A stretch of DNA of 51,222 nt from an uncultured Clostridia bacterium (GCA_944384375.1 CALWTE010000035.1:1-51222); one strand, 5' to 3'; positions 1 to 8,736 are shown, numbered from the stretch's first letter. Made by a program: numbers and translations. Notes: generated by a model from the sequence alone, not told the origin.

Positions 1-26
1 GCTCTAACCAACTGAGCTACTGAGCC
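1..26 (-). tRNA. tRNA, 5' part only (cut by window edge)
   Basis: Read on the minus strand from 26 down, the sequence starts with a 7-nt acceptor strand (GGCTCAG), then TA, then a D arm GCTC/GAGC around AGTTGGTTA. This is the standard 5' end of a tRNA. The anticodon lies outside the window, so the amino acid cannot be read. It sits 21 nt downstream of the next tRNA on the same strand, so the two are probably one transcript. Confidence 0.85.
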
Positions 27-47
27 ATAAGCCTGTTATATCATCAT

Positions 48-124
48 TGGTCGGGGTGGGGGGACTCGAACCCTCGGCCCCTTGATCCCAAATCAAGTGC
101 GCTAGCCAACTGCGCTACACCCCG
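48..124 (-). tRNA. tRNA-Pro(UGG)
   Basis: The minus strand folds into a complete cloverleaf: acceptor CGGGGTG/CACCCCG, D arm GCGC/GCGC, anticodon arm CTTGA-TTTGGGA-TCAAG with anticodon TGG, a 5-nt variable loop, and a T arm with loop TTCGAGT. The discriminator is A and the CCA end is encoded (50-48). One oddity is an A-C mismatch in the T stem (GAGGG against CCCCC). UGG reads proline codons. Confidence 0.96.
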
Positions 125-522
125 TAAAACGGTGATATAACAAGCAATATGATACATTAAATTTTGTCTTTTGTCAACAAAAAATTACGAAAAATTTTTA
201 ATTTTTGAAAAAATGTAAAAATAAAGAAATTGAAGTGCTTTTTGTAACGGAAAATTTTAGCCTTTTTGCTTCAATATTTTTTAATTGTTATGCTAGATAA
301 TAGATAAAAGGCAGTAAAAAGTTTCAGTATACTAAACTATAGCAAGGTTAGGTTCTTAAATTGTTGAAAAGTAGATTATTATGTGCGTGCAAATACTAAT
401 AAAGCTAAATTTAAAAATATAAGTATTCTAAAAAAATAACACATCTAAAAAGGTAATAAGCAAATTTTAAATAAAACCCATAACATATATATATTATATG
501 CTAGGGGGGTGAGGTGTGATTT
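125..522. other. AT-rich intergenic stretch
   Basis: No gene is supported between tRNA-Pro and the polymerase gene. Both neighbours are on the minus strand, so this holds the polymerase 3' region and the tRNA promoter. A G run (AGGGGGGTGAGG) lies near 503-514 without a matching stem. I see no convincing terminator or RNA. Confidence 0.6.
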
Positions 523-1743
523 TTATTCTTCTTCATCGGTTTCAAAGTAGTTAATAAAATCTCTATTTAATGTTTTGGCTCGCCGAACCGCATAAAAGCC
601 GTATTTTTGGCGAATTTTGTCCAAACTCTCGTTTAATTTCCGTTCTTTTTCTAATTTATTATAATTAAAGAAATCTATTTGTTGGGCTTTGTCTTTGTAA
701 TCAAGATTAGACATACTAATTCTAACCGAACGAACACTAAAACGCTCAATACCTTTCCATTCGGTATTAAATATGCGAATACACATTTGCGCAAACTCAA
801 GTGCGTCATCGGTGTAGTAATTTTGTGTATAAGAATGCCCGTCATGCGATAAATCGCTATTCCGCAAGGTTAAATGTGCCGTTTTGCCGACAAAACCCGC
901 TTCGCGCATACGGAAAGCCACTTTTTCTGCCAAAGTGTAAATCATTGCTTCAATTTCTTCACGTGTGGTTAAATCACGAATAGCCGTCATACCGTTGCCG
1001 ACAGATTTTGTTTTGTCTATAAAATCTTGATGGGCAATAGGGGTAGTATCTTCACCGTTTGCCATTAATTTATATTGAGGGCCTAAAATACCAAATTGCT
1101 GTTTTAAAATTTTTTCATCTGCTTTTGCTAAATCGCCGATAGTGTAAATATTTAGTCTATTAAGTTTTTCGTAAGTTTTCTTACCTATAAATATTAAATT
1201 ATCAGCAGGCAGCCCCCAAATCTTTTCTTTAAAATTTTCACGAGATATAACTGTTGTCGCGTCAGGCTTCTTCAAATCGCTACCCAGTTTGGCAAAAAAT
1301 TTATTAAAAGACACCCCGACAGAAATTGTTAAGCCCGTTTCTTCTTTTACAACTTTGCGTAAAGTGTCTGCTATTTCTTCTCCAGAGCCGAAAAGGTGAG
1401 TACTTTTTGTTACGTCTAACCAACACTCATCGGGTCCAAAACTTTCCACCAAATCGGTATATCTTAGATAAATTGCCCGCACTTTTTTACTGTATTCTTG
1501 ATATAACTCAAATTGCGGGGGCAGACAAATTAGGTTAGGGCAAAGCTTTTTTGCTTCCCAAATGGTTTGGGCGGTTTTGACACCTAACTCTTTGGCTATT
1601 TGATTTTTGGCTAGAATTATACCGTGACGGGTGCGTGGGTTGCCTGTTACAGCCATAGGTTTTGTCCATAGAATAGGATTGATAGCACATTCAACCGATG
1701 CATAAAAATTATTTAAATCACAATGCAAAATCACTCTGTCCAT
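523..1743 (-). CDS. dinB: Y-family DNA polymerase (DinB/Pol IV type)
   Basis: 406-residue translesion polymerase that extends primers past damaged template bases in the cytoplasm. The catalytic carboxylates are visible: D9 in the N-terminal HCDLNNFYASVE motif and D106-E107 in GPDECWLDVT. The palm/fingers region is followed by a helix-hairpin-helix stretch around 190-225 and a little-finger domain from about 240. The length is usual for the family. The ATG at 1743 has a good ribosome site (AAAGGGGTG, 5 nt upstream). The active-site form GPDECWLD, instead of the common SIDE(A/V)(Y/F)LD, is a variant I associate with clostridial DinB proteins. No lexA-type box is obvious. It appears monocistronic. 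Confidence 0.93.
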   Translation of the reverse strand: MDRVILHCDLNNFYASVECAINPILWTKPMAVTGNPRTRHGIILAKNQIAKELGVKTAQTIWEAKKLCPNLICLPPQFELYQEYSKKVRAIYLRYTDLVESFGPDECWLDVTKSTHLFGSGEEIADTLRKVVKEETGLTISVGVSFNKFFAKLGSDLKKPDATTVISRENFKEKIWGLPADNLIFIGKKTYEKLNRLNIYTIGDLAKADEKILKQQFGILGPQYKLMANGEDTTPIAHQDFIDKTKSVGNGMTAIRDLTTREEIEAMIYTLAEKVAFRMREAGFVGKTAHLTLRNSDLSHDGHSYTQNYYTDDALEFAQMCIRIFNTEWKGIERFSVRSVRISMSNLDYKDKAQQIDFFNYNKLEKERKLNESLDKIRQKYGFYAVRRAKTLNRDFINYFETDEEE

Positions 1744-1906
1744 AATTTCACCCCTTTAATATTTAATAGGAAAAAATAGTTTTAACTATCATTTACAAAA
1801 GTATAAGTTTTTTGTCGCAAGTATCCTTTATATATTATACATAAAAAATTCAAAAAGTAAACAATTTCTCAAACATTTGTTCTATGTAAAAATAAGTAAT
1901 TTTTTA

Positions 1907-1934
1907 TTGACAAAATTTAGTTTTGTGTTATACT
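1907..1934 (+). promoter_or_regulatory. Sigma-A promoter with extended -10
   Basis: TTGACA at 1907-1912 and TATACT at 1929-1934, 16 nt apart, with TGT directly before the -10. Transcription should start near 1941. This rules out the in-frame start at 1923, which lies inside the promoter. Confidence 0.85.
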
Positions 1935-1970
1935 TTTGCCATAAAAACAAACATTTTAGGAGAATTGCAA

Positions 1971-2747
1971 ATGAGTTTTAAAAAGTTTATAAAATCAATA
2001 GAAAAAAACACTTCAACTCGCACGGGGCAAAGATGGCATAATTTTGATATGCTAAAGAAAGTTGATGATTACGGTTATTTTGAAGAGGGCTATTTTAAAG
2101 ATTGCTATGTTTCCTCGCAGTTTTATGATTTTAGTACTATTCAAGTAAAAGTAAATAATGCACAGCAAATTTATTTAGTTTATAAAAACAGTGAAATTGC
2201 TGGTCCATTTGATTATGCTTCGTTATTTAGAGACGGTTTTGTAGAAATACATTCTTCTAAAGGACAAGTGGTAGAATATGTAGATATGTTAGGTCGCATC
2301 GCCCCTGAAATGACAAAATCAGGTATAGATTTATACAAATATTCACGTGGTTTAATTAGTATAGCCGATTTAAATGCACAGTATTTTGCTGACGACATTT
2401 TCTACAATGGTGTTATAGATTTAGCACGTCAAAAATTTGCTATACAATTACAAAGACGCTACGACTTAAAAGACGAAATTTCACCATATGAATTTGCTAG
2501 AGCATCTATAGAAGTACAAATTATAGAAGACAAAAGGGAACAAGCAAGCGCTCTCAACACAAATGAACAAAAAGAATCTAGTGTAGCAGAACTAAGCAAA
2601 AAAGAAAAAGAACTAGACGATAAAATCATTATAGAACGTAAAGAAAAGGCAGAAGCAGAGCAAAAGCAAGCTGAAATCAAGGAAAGAATAAAGGCTGCCG
2701 AAACCAACAAAATTTTAAATATGTTTGATAATGCTATGATAAGATAA
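1971..2747 (+). CDS. Unknown protein with charged coiled-coil C-terminus
   Basis: 258 residues, not recognised. ATG at 1971 is preceded by TTAGGAGA at good spacing and by a strong promoter ending at 1934. The N-terminal ~180 residues look globular: a short WHNFDMLKKVDDYGYF stretch, then DYASLF and YSRGLISIADLNAQYFADDIFYNGVIDLARQKFAIQLQRR. From about residue 190 the protein becomes a Lys/Glu-rich coiled coil that ends in KILNMFDNAMIR. There is no signal peptide or membrane segment, so it is probably cytoplasmic. The similar style of the protein at 7389 (also unknown and single-gene) suggests a lineage-specific family, but I see no clear homology between them. Confidence 0.75.
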   Translation: MSFKKFIKSIEKNTSTRTGQRWHNFDMLKKVDDYGYFEEGYFKDCYVSSQFYDFSTIQVKVNNAQQIYLVYKNSEIAGPFDYASLFRDGFVEIHSSKGQVVEYVDMLGRIAPEMTKSGIDLYKYSRGLISIADLNAQYFADDIFYNGVIDLARQKFAIQLQRRYDLKDEISPYEFARASIEVQIIEDKREQASALNTNEQKESSVAELSKKEKELDDKIIIERKEKAEAEQKQAEIKERIKAAETNKILNMFDNAMIR

Positions 2748-2752
2748 TATAA

Positions 2753-2773
2753 GTATTATGCAGGTACTATGTA
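2753..2773. repeat. Dispersed TACTATGCA repeat, copy 1
   Basis: GTATTATGCAGGTACTATGTA: two imperfect copies of the 9-bp unit TACTATGCA separated by GG. The same unit recurs at 7146, 17639, 22731 and 26077. It lies just after the stop codon of the preceding gene. Confidence 0.7.
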
Positions 2774-3327
2774 ATTGATTTTGTGAATAGTTTTATCTAA
2801 ATTAAGGCGATTTGCATTATCATACAGAAAATTACCAAAAGGGCTTAGAATATATGGAGTTACCAAAAGTTATACACTTTTAGGTGATATGCTCCTAAAA
2901 TTCTGGGTTCTTTTTTTGTTTTTAAAAATAGTTTTGTGGTGCTAAAAGACTAATTTTTTTGCTTATTATATTTTACAAAATATGAACGATAAAATTATAT
3001 AGGCAACAAAATTTTATAAACTTTATTATAAACACGGGCGGGGAGTAGTACAATAATAAGGTGTTTAGTATGTGTTTTAGCAGAACAACAATTAAAATAT
3101 TTAGCATATTGTTTAGCAGTAAAATAGTTAGGTAATTAATATTTTGAGTAACATTTACTTTATCTTTGGTAAAAAACACTTTGTCTGGGGTGCTTAATTT
3201 TGCTACTTTTACTTCATTATTTTTTATTGTTTAATAGTAAAAAATTTTAGTATTTAGCATATTTTAAATAGCAGACGAATAGATTAAAAAATTTTTAAAA
3301 ATTTTTGGAAAATTTGTGCTAAAACTC
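2774..3327. other. AT-rich intergenic stretch with a weak hairpin
   Basis: No gene is supported. A 7-bp hairpin TTTTAGG/CCTAAAA (2878-2900) is followed, after 10 nt, by a T run (about 2910-2918). It could be a weak terminator for the gene ending at 2747. A 68-codon minus-strand frame at 2973-3179 has no ribosome site and a Phe/Ile/Leu-rich composition expected of AT-rich DNA. Confidence 0.5.
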
Positions 3328-3356
3328 TTGACATTCTATTTTTAATATAGTAAAAT
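3328..3356 (+). promoter_or_regulatory. Sigma-A promoter of the ctsR operon
   Basis: TTGACA at 3328-3333 and TAAAAT at 3351-3356 with 17-nt spacing. Transcription should start near 3363, so the CtsR operator at 3368 lies in the initially transcribed region, where bound repressor would block the polymerase. Confidence 0.85.
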
Positions 3357-3367
3357 AAACGGCGAAA

Positions 3368-3384
3368 GGTCAAAGAAAGTCAAA
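3368..3384 (+). promoter_or_regulatory. CtsR operator (heptad direct repeat)
   Basis: GGTCAAA-GAA-AGTCAAA matches the known CtsR box (RGTCAAA NAN RGTCAAA) at every defined position. It lies between the promoter and the ctsR ribosome site, which implies autoregulation and heat or proteotoxic-stress induction of the operon. Confidence 0.93.
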
Positions 3385-3406
3385 TTTATTATAGGAGGTA
3401 GTAACT

Positions 3407-3865
3407 TTGAATGTTTCCGACATGATAGAAGAATTTATCAAAGATACATTAGGGGATTCAACCAAACTAGATATTTCTAGGAACGAATTAGCAAATTTTT
3501 TTAACGTAGCACCTAGCCAGATAAACTATGTTTTGACGACTCGTTTTAATTATGAGCAAGGTTTTGTTACCGAATCAAAACGTGGTGGCAGTGGCTATAT
3601 AACAATTCAGCGAACGCAAGATTCCGATGTAAAGTGGTTGCGTGAAATTTTAAATAGACTCAATAATGAGATTGACTATCGCAGTGCCTGTGGTATTTTG
3701 GAAGAATTAGTGGAGCGCAAGATTTTACTTAACGAGCAAATGGAAATACTTAAAAGTGCATTGAGTTCTCACGCTCTTGCTAATCCTTTTAAAATGGAAA
3801 ATAAATTAAGAGCACAAATTTTGAGACGAGTAATATTAAATTTAAGGAAGAAGAATGTAGAGTAG
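3407..3865 (+). CDS. ctsR: CtsR, transcriptional repressor of class III stress genes
   Basis: 152 residues. CtsR dimers bind the heptad repeat and repress clp genes until heat or misfolding inactivates them. The N-terminal winged HTH is clear (ISRNELANFFNVAPSQINYVLTTRF, roughly 23-47), followed by the RGGSGYI wing that is the family's DNA-reading and temperature-sensing loop. The C-terminal helical dimer domain spans ~75-150. The start is TTG at 3407 with AGGAGG 8 nt upstream; the nearby ATG at 3411 is in another frame. It is first in the operon, 14 nt before the McsA-like gene. McsB, which normally phosphorylates or inactivates CtsR, is not encoded here. Confidence 0.95.
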   Translation: MNVSDMIEEFIKDTLGDSTKLDISRNELANFFNVAPSQINYVLTTRFNYEQGFVTESKRGGSGYITIQRTQDSDVKWLREILNRLNNEIDYRSACGILEELVERKILLNEQMEILKSALSSHALANPFKMENKLRAQILRRVILNLRKKNVE

Positions 3866-3879
3866 AAGGGGGTAGAATT

Positions 3880-4311
3880 ATGTATTATTGCGATAAATGT
3901 GGTAAACCTGCGACAAATCTTACGTGGGTGGAAATAAATGGCAGACGTATGGAACAGCACTTGTGTGCGGACTGTGCGCAAAAGGAAAAGGGGCTAGATG
4001 AACTTATTGAGCCTATGGTAGGTGAGTTTTTTGACTTTCCTGTTGCTTTTGCAAGGAAAAAACCATCTAAACATATGTCAAGCAGTTTTGGGTATTTTCC
4101 TAAGATGTTTAATCCTTATATAAATAGTTATTATGACGATACGCCTATGCCTATTGAAAAGGTTAAGTTAAACGTCAAAAAGCCTAGTGAATATACTAGA
4201 CTGGATAATCTAAAAGCACAATTACAAAAGGCTGTGAACGAAGAAAGATTTAATGACGCAGCAGAATTGAAAAAGCAAATTGACGAATTAAAAGAAAGGG
4301 GGGAGAAATAA
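3880..4311 (+). CDS. mcsA: McsA-like protein with a single zinc site and UVR domain
   Basis: 143 residues. McsA is a zinc-binding adaptor that activates McsB kinase and assists ClpC. One four-cysteine site is visible (C4, C7, C29, C32). A UVR motif follows at about 108-142 (LDNLKAQLQKAVNEERFNDA). Bacillus McsA is about 185 residues and has a second CxxC pair in its middle; here that second site is missing, replaced by an aromatic/proline-rich linker (~45-100). It sits between ctsR and clpC, ending 2 nt before clpC starts, with no mcsB. The role is probably a ClpC adaptor without an arginine kinase partner (inference). Confidence 0.85.
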   Translation: MYYCDKCGKPATNLTWVEINGRRMEQHLCADCAQKEKGLDELIEPMVGEFFDFPVAFARKKPSKHMSSSFGYFPKMFNPYINSYYDDTPMPIEKVKLNVKKPSEYTRLDNLKAQLQKAVNEERFNDAAELKKQIDELKERGEK

Positions 4312-4313
4312 TT

Positions 4314-6809
4314 ATGAATTTTTCAGAAACATTATATAGAGCATTGCAAAATGCGGGCGAGTTATCAACTCGTATGGGGTATGCAGAGATTGCATCGGAA
4401 CACTTGCTATTTGGTATAATTTCTATTGAAGATTGTCCCGCTGCGCAAATATTAAAGAAGTTTGGGGTAACTAAACAAAGTTATTTACAGGCAATAGACG
4501 AGAGAATGGAAAAGTTCCCTAGTAAGTACTTAGACGAAGTTGGTTATACAACTTACGTGCGTGAAGTTTTGATTTTTGCGCAAAAGTTGGCTAGCAGATT
4601 AGGGCTAAACAAGACTAATACAGAGCACGTTTTGGCAGCCCTTGTCCAAAATCCCGAAAGTGACGCTATGGAATTATTAAAACGTGCATTTGGTATTGAT
4701 GTAGATTCTTTAAAAAGTCAAGTTTATCAATACATTATACCTGGCGCAAGTCAAGAAAGTACTAATAGTGGAGTTAATCAAGACAATTCAGAGAGTACTT
4801 TGCCAAAGAACTTGTTGGAAATGGGTACAGACTTAACATTGAAGGCAAAGCAAGGCAAGATTGACCCAGTAATCGGCAGAAAAGACGAGATTGCCAGAGT
4901 TATTGAAATCTTGTGTCGTAAGACAAAGAATAACCCAGTGCTAATCGGTGAAGCGGGTGTAGGTAAGTCTGCTGTTGTAGAAGGACTTGCGCAAGCCATT
5001 GTTGACGGAAACGTACCTGATTTATTGAAAGATAAGACGATTTTTTCACTTGAATTGGGTTCTTTAATGGCGGGTACAAAGTACCGTGGTAGTATGGAAG
5101 AAAAATTGAAAAACGCCATTGAAATTATTATTCAAAATAAAAATATTATTGTCTTTATAGACGAGTTGCACACCTTAGCGCAAGCGGGCGGTGGCGACAA
5201 AGGCGAAGTTAGCCCTGCCGATATGTTAAAACCATATCTTGCGCGTGGCGAGTTGCAAACAATAGGCGCCACAACTACGGAAGAATACCGTAAATTTATT
5301 GAGCAAGACAAGGCGCTAGAGCGTCGTTTCCAACCTATTATGGTTAATCCACCGACAGTAGAGCAAACGATTGAAATTTTGAAGGGCTTGCGTGAGTCTT
5401 ATGAAAAGTTCCACAAAGTAAAAATTACTGACGAAGCCATTGAAGCGGCGGCAAGTTTGAGTGATAGGTATATTATGGACAGAAGTTTGCCCGATAAAGC
5501 GATTGACTTGATTGACGAAGCAAGTTCGCGTGCAAAGGTAAATGGCGCAACAATGCCTGAACCTTTACAAAACTTGCAGTCTAAACTAGAAAAATTAGAG
5601 AGCGACAAAAAAGATGCTGTTGCTAGACAAGATTATACCTTAGCGGGGCAAATTCACGACGAATACAAAAAAGCACAAGCCGAATACGAAAGTTTAAAGG
5701 CTGATTTTGATAAATCTTTGGAAAAGGGCCCAGTTATCGGCTTTGACGATATTGCTAGAGTGGTAAGTGCGTGGTCTCATGTGCCAGTAACCAAACTAAC
5801 CGAGTCAGAGCGTGATAAATTGCTTAACCTTGAAGACTTGTTGCATAATAGAGTAATAGGGCAAGACCAAGCAATCGTTGCTGTAAGTAAGGCGATTAGA
5901 CGTGCGAGGGCGGGACTAAAAGACCCTAACAGACCTATAGGTTCATTCCTTTTCTTAGGGCCAACTGGTGTAGGTAAAACCGAGTTGAGTAAAGCCCTCG
6001 CAGAAGCAATGTTTGATGACGAAAACTTGATTATTAGACTAGATATGAGTGAATATATGGAATCTCACTCTGTCAGCAAATTAATCGGTTCGCCACCTGG
6101 ATATATAGGACACGATGACGGCGGACAATTAACAGAGCAAGTGCGTAGAAAACCTTATTCTATCATACTATTTGACGAGTTAGAGAAGGCGCACCCTGAT
6201 GTGTTTAATATATTGTTGCAAATTATGGACGACGGTAGATTGACCGATAGCCACGGTAGGACAGTAAGTTTTAAAAACACTATCATTATTATGACAAGTA
6301 ACGCTGGCGTAAGCGATGCTAAATACAAGAAAAACCGTGAGTTATATGAGCAAGAAGAAGACCCTGAAAAGATTGCCAAACTAGACGAAGAAGCGAGTGA
6401 AATCTTGAATAAGGCAATAAAAAATCAATTTAGACCTGAATTCTTAAACCGTATTGATTCAATAGTAATCTTTAAATCATTGTCAAAACCAGAACTTGCA
6501 CATATTGCAAAATTACTAATTACTAAGGTAGTAAAGAAGTTAAAAGCAAAAGACATTGAGTTAAAGTTTACCGAAGAAGCATTAAGGTACTTAGTACAAA
6601 AAGGTTACACAGCCGATTATGGTGCTAGACCTTTGCGTAGGGTGATTGAGCAAGAAATTGAAGACAAACTTGCCGATGAAATCTTGTCTGGCAAACTTCC
6701 AGAAGGAGCAAAAGTAACAGTTGATGCTGACGTAGATGCTGGTAGATTAAAATTTCGCATTTACCAACCTAGGTTAAACTCAGGGGACACCCCAGCACAA
6801 AGCGAATAA
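4314..6809 (+). CDS. clpC: ClpC-type AAA+ unfoldase
   Basis: 831 residues. Hexameric ATP-driven protein unfoldase of the stress response. Visible in order: ClpN double repeat (1-145), first AAA+ module with Walker A GEAGVGKS (~211-218) and Walker B VFIDELH, a short middle domain with a UVR-like stretch (~425-470), second AAA+ module with Walker A GPTGVGKT (~549) and ILFDELEKAHP, arginine-finger region FRPEFLNRID, and a C-terminal small domain. The short middle domain separates it from ClpB. Notably, the loop after TSNAG that carries the ClpP-docking tripeptide (VGF/IGF/LGF) in ClpC, ClpA and ClpX reads SDAKYKKNRELYEQEEDP here and has no such tripeptide. It is the last gene of the CtsR operon. 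Confidence 0.95.
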   Translation: MNFSETLYRALQNAGELSTRMGYAEIASEHLLFGIISIEDCPAAQILKKFGVTKQSYLQAIDERMEKFPSKYLDEVGYTTYVREVLIFAQKLASRLGLNKTNTEHVLAALVQNPESDAMELLKRAFGIDVDSLKSQVYQYIIPGASQESTNSGVNQDNSESTLPKNLLEMGTDLTLKAKQGKIDPVIGRKDEIARVIEILCRKTKNNPVLIGEAGVGKSAVVEGLAQAIVDGNVPDLLKDKTIFSLELGSLMAGTKYRGSMEEKLKNAIEIIIQNKNIIVFIDELHTLAQAGGGDKGEVSPADMLKPYLARGELQTIGATTTEEYRKFIEQDKALERRFQPIMVNPPTVEQTIEILKGLRESYEKFHKVKITDEAIEAAASLSDRYIMDRSLPDKAIDLIDEASSRAKVNGATMPEPLQNLQSKLEKLESDKKDAVARQDYTLAGQIHDEYKKAQAEYESLKADFDKSLEKGPVIGFDDIARVVSAWSHVPVTKLTESERDKLLNLEDLLHNRVIGQDQAIVAVSKAIRRARAGLKDPNRPIGSFLFLGPTGVGKTELSKALAEAMFDDENLIIRLDMSEYMESHSVSKLIGSPPGYIGHDDGGQLTEQVRRKPYSIILFDELEKAHPDVFNILLQIMDDGRLTDSHGRTVSFKNTIIIMTSNAGVSDAKYKKNRELYEQEEDPEKIAKLDEEASEILNKAIKNQFRPEFLNRIDSIVIFKSLSKPELAHIAKLLITKVVKKLKAKDIELKFTEEALRYLVQKGYTADYGARPLRRVIEQEIEDKLADEILSGKLPEGAKVTVDADVDAGRLKFRIYQPRLNSGDTPAQSE

Positions 6810-7145
6810 AAACTAGATAACTTTTATTAATAATAAAACCAAGTAATTAAAATTATTTTTCAATGAACCATTTTTATAAAACACTGTGGGGGCGGTTAAC
6901 TTTAAAACTTGATAATTATCAAAAGTTAAGATTTAAGTAATAAATAATATAAATTTAGTTTTAATAGGATAGTATAATACTGAAATATAAATTTTTAGAT
7001 TAATTTATAACAATCTATAATTTAACAAATAATTTTAATAAAGTAGGGTGTTTTCCTGCAGAAAAGGGTTAGATATCTAACTCTTTTCTGCTTTATATAA
7101 CGAATTTATAAGAGTTTTTGTTATCTTTATACTTCAAAAATTATC
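6810..7145. other. Intergenic stretch after clpC
   Basis: No gene is supported in 6810-7388. This part contains only the long palindrome at 7058-7091 in otherwise AT-rich sequence; the repeat and promoter that follow are listed separately. Confidence 0.6.
7058..7091 (+). terminator. 34-bp near-perfect palindrome, possible terminator
   Basis: GCAGAAAAGG... pairs with ...TCTTTTCTGC over 17 positions with one G-T wobble and almost no loop. It lies about 250 nt after clpC. The following TTTATATAA is a poor U tract, so it could be a weak terminator, a processing site or a protein-binding palindrome. Confidence 0.5.
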
Positions 7146-7179
7146 TACTATTATGCAGGTACTATGCATATACTATGCA
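7146..7179. repeat. Dispersed TACTATGCA repeat, copy 2
   Basis: Three unit copies: a degenerate TATTATGCA, GG, TACTATGCA, TA, TACTATGCA. The reverse complement is nearly identical to the copy at 22731-22761, so the arrangement, not only the unit, is conserved. Confidence 0.75.
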
Positions 7180-7321
7180 AACAGTTTTGCGCAGAGTTTG
7201 TAGCTAAATATGGTTGCTTATTATTAAAATAGTATTTGATAATTTAAGTTTAATTAAGTCTAAAAGTAATATTAAACAATAAGAAGTATATTAATTATTT
7301 ACAAATACTAAAAGTTGTATA

Positions 7322-7350
7322 TTGACTATTGTGTGATGTTATGATATATA
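7322..7350 (+). promoter_or_regulatory. Sigma-A promoter with extended -10
   Basis: TTGACT at 7322-7327, 17 nt, TATATA at 7345-7350 with TGA before the -10. It gives a leader of about 30 nt to the ATG at 7389. Confidence 0.7.
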
Positions 7351-7388
7351 TAGAGTTATAAAATTAAATATAAAAGGTATTAGATATT

Positions 7389-8300
7389 ATGTTATATAAG
7401 ATTACAGTGTTAAAACATATGAATGGAAGCCCAAAATATAAAGAAAATGTAAATATCTTTTTACAGAAAGCAGTGGGTGATTTATTTGAAGACTTACAGC
7501 CTATAAGTACAGACCCGCAAAGAGATACAATTTACTCACTTTTAGCAAAAGGTCTTTATGACAAAGAAAGGTGTTATAGAGTTTATCAAGTGCCAGACCA
7601 GAGAATCACTCCAGTATATAATGTTGATTTATGCTACCAAAGTTATGAAGATTATCCTGAAGATTTTAAGGTAAAAGTTAGGGAGAAGGAATGGTTTGAG
7701 AGTGCTAGCAAACTTGGTTTGTTAGCAAATACTATTATTCAATATGGCACTGCGGAAGATGTGAAAAAATTTATAAAAGCTTTCCCTGGATGTCCACTAA
7801 ATGAATCATTAGCCCTAGACATTTATGCGGACAATAAAGAATACGACCAAAGCTTAGAGAAACGTTTGCAAAAGCAATACCCGCTTAAAGAAATAGAAGA
7901 ACAAGTGCAAAAAGAAGGTTTTTCACATTTTGATAAATTTTCACAACATAGCAACGCACGTATAAATTACTACATTGCTCTAGGTGGAATGACAGATTTT
8001 AAAGGGTTGTTTAAGCCTTACATTGACTCATTTTTCAGGACAGTAAATCACAAAAGGGAAGAAGGCGAAAACTGGCAACCAGCGGCTGATGATAAAAAGT
8101 TAATAGAAGTTTTTGAAAAATGCGGTATCTTTCAAGAAGATATTGATAGCATTTTTAGTGACCCAAAGAATGACAATTTGGCAGGTTTAAAGAGACTAGA
8201 TTATTATGGGAAATTATTAGCAGAAGACTCCCTTGTTGTAAAAGAAGCCATAGAAAAATTAGAGAGCCAAGTAGCACAACAAAATCAACAAATGCAATAA
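7389..8300 (+). CDS. Unknown cytoplasmic protein
   Basis: 303 residues, not recognised. ATG at 7389 follows AAAGG about 11 nt upstream and a good promoter. No signal peptide or membrane segment. The composition is soluble and charged; recognisable stretches include YNVDLCYQSYEDYPEDFKVKV and a C-terminus rich in Asp/Lys with a coiled-coil ending (VKEAIEKLESQVAQQNQQMQ). A terminator follows at 8351. It is a single-gene transcript between clpC and rpmG; its neighbours give no clue to its role. Confidence 0.75.
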   Translation: MLYKITVLKHMNGSPKYKENVNIFLQKAVGDLFEDLQPISTDPQRDTIYSLLAKGLYDKERCYRVYQVPDQRITPVYNVDLCYQSYEDYPEDFKVKVREKEWFESASKLGLLANTIIQYGTAEDVKKFIKAFPGCPLNESLALDIYADNKEYDQSLEKRLQKQYPLKEIEEQVQKEGFSHFDKFSQHSNARINYYIALGGMTDFKGLFKPYIDSFFRTVNHKREEGENWQPAADDKKLIEVFEKCGIFQEDIDSIFSDPKNDNLAGLKRLDYYGKLLAEDSLVVKEAIEKLESQVAQQNQQMQ

Positions 8301-8350
8301 AAATAAGAGCAGTATTTGTATTTATAAAACATTTAGTTTTGTTTTAACAA

Positions 8351-8388
8351 AAGGCAGAGTTTATATTCAAAAGAGGACTCTGTTTTTT
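8351..8388 (+). terminator. Intrinsic terminator
   Basis: CAGAGT (8355-8360) pairs with ACTCTG (8377-8382), extended by G-T and A-T pairs, and runs into TTTTTTGTTTG. It separates the unknown gene ending at 8300 from the rpmG operon. Confidence 0.7.
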
Positions 8389-8502
8389 GTTTGTAAACGT
8401 TTCTAGATTGATTTTTCAAATTTGTTGTAAAATTCAGCAGTAGATTTTGTTACTTTAGGCTTAATTTGTGTGAAATTGGTAATACTTTTTTACAAAAAAG
8501 GC

Positions 8503-8531
8503 TTGCAAAATTTGAAATAGTATGTTATACT
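8503..8531 (+). promoter_or_regulatory. Sigma-A promoter of rpmG-secE-nusG
   Basis: TTGCAA at 8503-8508, 17 nt, TATACT at 8526-8531, with TGT before the -10 (extended -10). It resembles the promoter at 1907, including the TGTTATACT core. Confidence 0.85.
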
Positions 8532-8586
8532 ACTAGACACACTGCTGCTATGTAGTGTAATTTTTTATTAAACGAGGTTATCAAAA

Positions 8587-8736
8587 ATGCGTGTAAACAT
8601 TAAATTAGCGTGTACTGAATGCAAGAGATACACACACACTTCTGAAAAGAACAAAAAGAATGACCCTGACCGTATGGAAATAAAAATGTACTGTCCGTTT
8701 TGTAAGAAACACACAGTTCACAAAGAAAGCAAGTAA
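8587..8736 (+). CDS. rpmG: Ribosomal protein L33 (bL33)
   Basis: 49-residue protein of the large ribosomal subunit. It is the zinc-binding form: CTEC (residues 9-12) and CPFC (36-39) give four metal ligands, with the usual lysine-rich body and C-terminal VHKESK. ATG at 8587 has a GAGG site about 9 nt upstream. It heads the conserved rpmG-secE-nusG order. Zinc-free L33 copies are often induced under zinc limitation; none is seen here. Confidence 0.96.
   Translation: MRVNIKLACTECKRYTHTSEKNKKNDPDRMEIKMYCPFCKKHTVHKESK

Noticed and set aside
1923..1970. In-frame extension of the gene at 1971
   Set aside because: It overlaps the -10 element of a strong promoter; the ATG at 1971 has the ribosome site.
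2973..3179. 68-codon minus-strand frame
   Set aside because: No ribosome site, composition typical of translated AT-rich spacer, no recognisable domain.
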